In this document: positions 63,707 to 64,000 of the stretch, piece after piece
Numbering within the stretch: position 1 is the stretch's first letter
Layout: every line of letters starts with the position of its first letter
From: Pseudomonadota bacterium
GTDB taxonomy: Bacteria > Myxococcota_A > Polyangia > Haliangiales > Haliangiaceae
NCBI GenBank assembly: GCA_022360315.1
Contig: JAKSDA010000201.1
Span: 1 to 64,000 of the forward strand
DNA length: 64,000 nt
Direction: 5' to 3'
The notes under the pieces: generated by a model
What the model saw: only the letters and a program-made list of their open reading frames with translations
Database searches by the model: none
What the model was told of the DNA's origin: nothing
Made by a program: the position numbers and the translations under genes

Positions 63707-64000
63707 ATGCGCCTTTGCTCGATTGTGCTCGTACTTGTCGCAGGGTTGCCCGCTGTGGAGACCGCAACGGCCTACGAATTCGAAGTACGTGCTCGCACGA
63801 TCGGGCAGGGCTACCAGGCGCGATCATTTCGCCTGCTCGGCAGCGATGTGACGCTCTCTCGCCGGCGCTTTACGCAGACTCTCAGCCTGAATATATGGGA
63901 CCTGAGTGGCCGTCGACGCGACCGCATGCTCCACGACCTGACTCCTCTGTCCGGGCCCGATCTCTACGTTTCGCTCTATCTTCGCATCGAGCACGATTTT
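63707..64000 (+). CDS. Secreted protein, 5' part only (runs off the window)
   Basis: 98 codons are open to the window edge. A signal peptide MRLCSIVLVLVAGLPAVETA ends at TAYEF, then come EVRARTIGQGYQARSFRLLG and RRRFTQTLSLNIWDLSG, a pattern of alternating residues that fits an outer-membrane or beta-barrel-like protein. The frame is uninterrupted with coding-like third positions. The ribosome-binding site is weak. No family name can be given. Confidence 0.65.
   Translation, partial: MRLCSIVLVLVAGLPAVETATAYEFEVRARTIGQGYQARSFRLLGSDVTLSRRRFTQTLSLNIWDLSGRRRDRMLHDLTPLSGPDLYVSLYLRIEHDF

Overview
The window looks like chromosomal DNA of a GC-rich, predatory/soil-type deltaproteobacterium of the phylum Myxococcota (Nannocystineae/Haliangiales-like). 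This is inferred from the gene content: many lipoproteins, a Ser/Thr-kinase-WD40 remnant, PrkA, an NtrC-type regulator with PAS domains, two DUF4157 proteins, Cys-rich surface lipoproteins and polyphosphate glucokinase. No rRNA, tRNA, CRISPR array or intact insertion sequence was found.

Layout. 1-1136 is largely non-coding and carries an antiporter remnant and repeats. 1137-3794 holds sugar metabolism (GH13 neopullulanase-like enzyme, polyphosphate glucokinase). 3913-6383 encodes an SGNH hydrolase and a secreted protein. 6469-12985 (minus) is a five-gene unit in which every gene overlaps the next: a DUF4157/annexin-repeat/metallopeptidase protein, a lipoprotein, two possibly paralogous unknown proteins and a CpXC protein. 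13218-20947 carries glutaredoxin, hypothetical genes, a coupled sulfatase/PHP pair and a lipoprotein with six NRLSY repeats. 20967-22817 is a LysR gene followed by a decayed zone (metallophosphoesterase remnant, perfect Fur box, truncated amidohydrolase), then an AT-rich, probably acquired methyltransferase gene. 24244-29962 contains an alpha/beta hydrolase, membrane proteins, a free-standing M17 N-domain protein and the riboflavin operon ribE-ribB-ribH-nusB, whose RibB carries a GTP-cyclohydrolase-II-like domain without the zinc cysteines. 30621-37552 has an atypical PII protein, a collapsed kinase-WD40 pseudogene, a phosphatase, PrkA and two lipoproteins. 38124-41467 is a signalling-like trio: a human-GLS-like glutaminase with ankyrin repeats but without the catalytic residues, a CheY-like receiver and a receiver-like/CheX-like protein. 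It is followed by an orphan RiPP precursor-like gene (41577-41726), a sigma-54 activator, a second DUF4157 protein and two pirins. 48225-60083 is the branched-chain amino acid locus: ilvB-ilvN-ilvC-leuA-leuC-leuD-cimA-leuB on minus, with ilvD divergent. The end carries a GlxA-type regulator, an HD-domain gene, a lipoprotein and the start of a secreted protein that runs off the window.

How the genes work together. The ilv/leu locus encodes the route from pyruvate to valine and leucine except the final transamination. cimA supplies a threonine-independent isoleucine entry that can reuse leuCD/leuB. The riboflavin genes cover the late steps. The two most unusual assemblies are the overlapping DUF4157-annexin operon and the pseudo-glutaminase signalling cluster. 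Their functions are inferred from motifs and gene order only.
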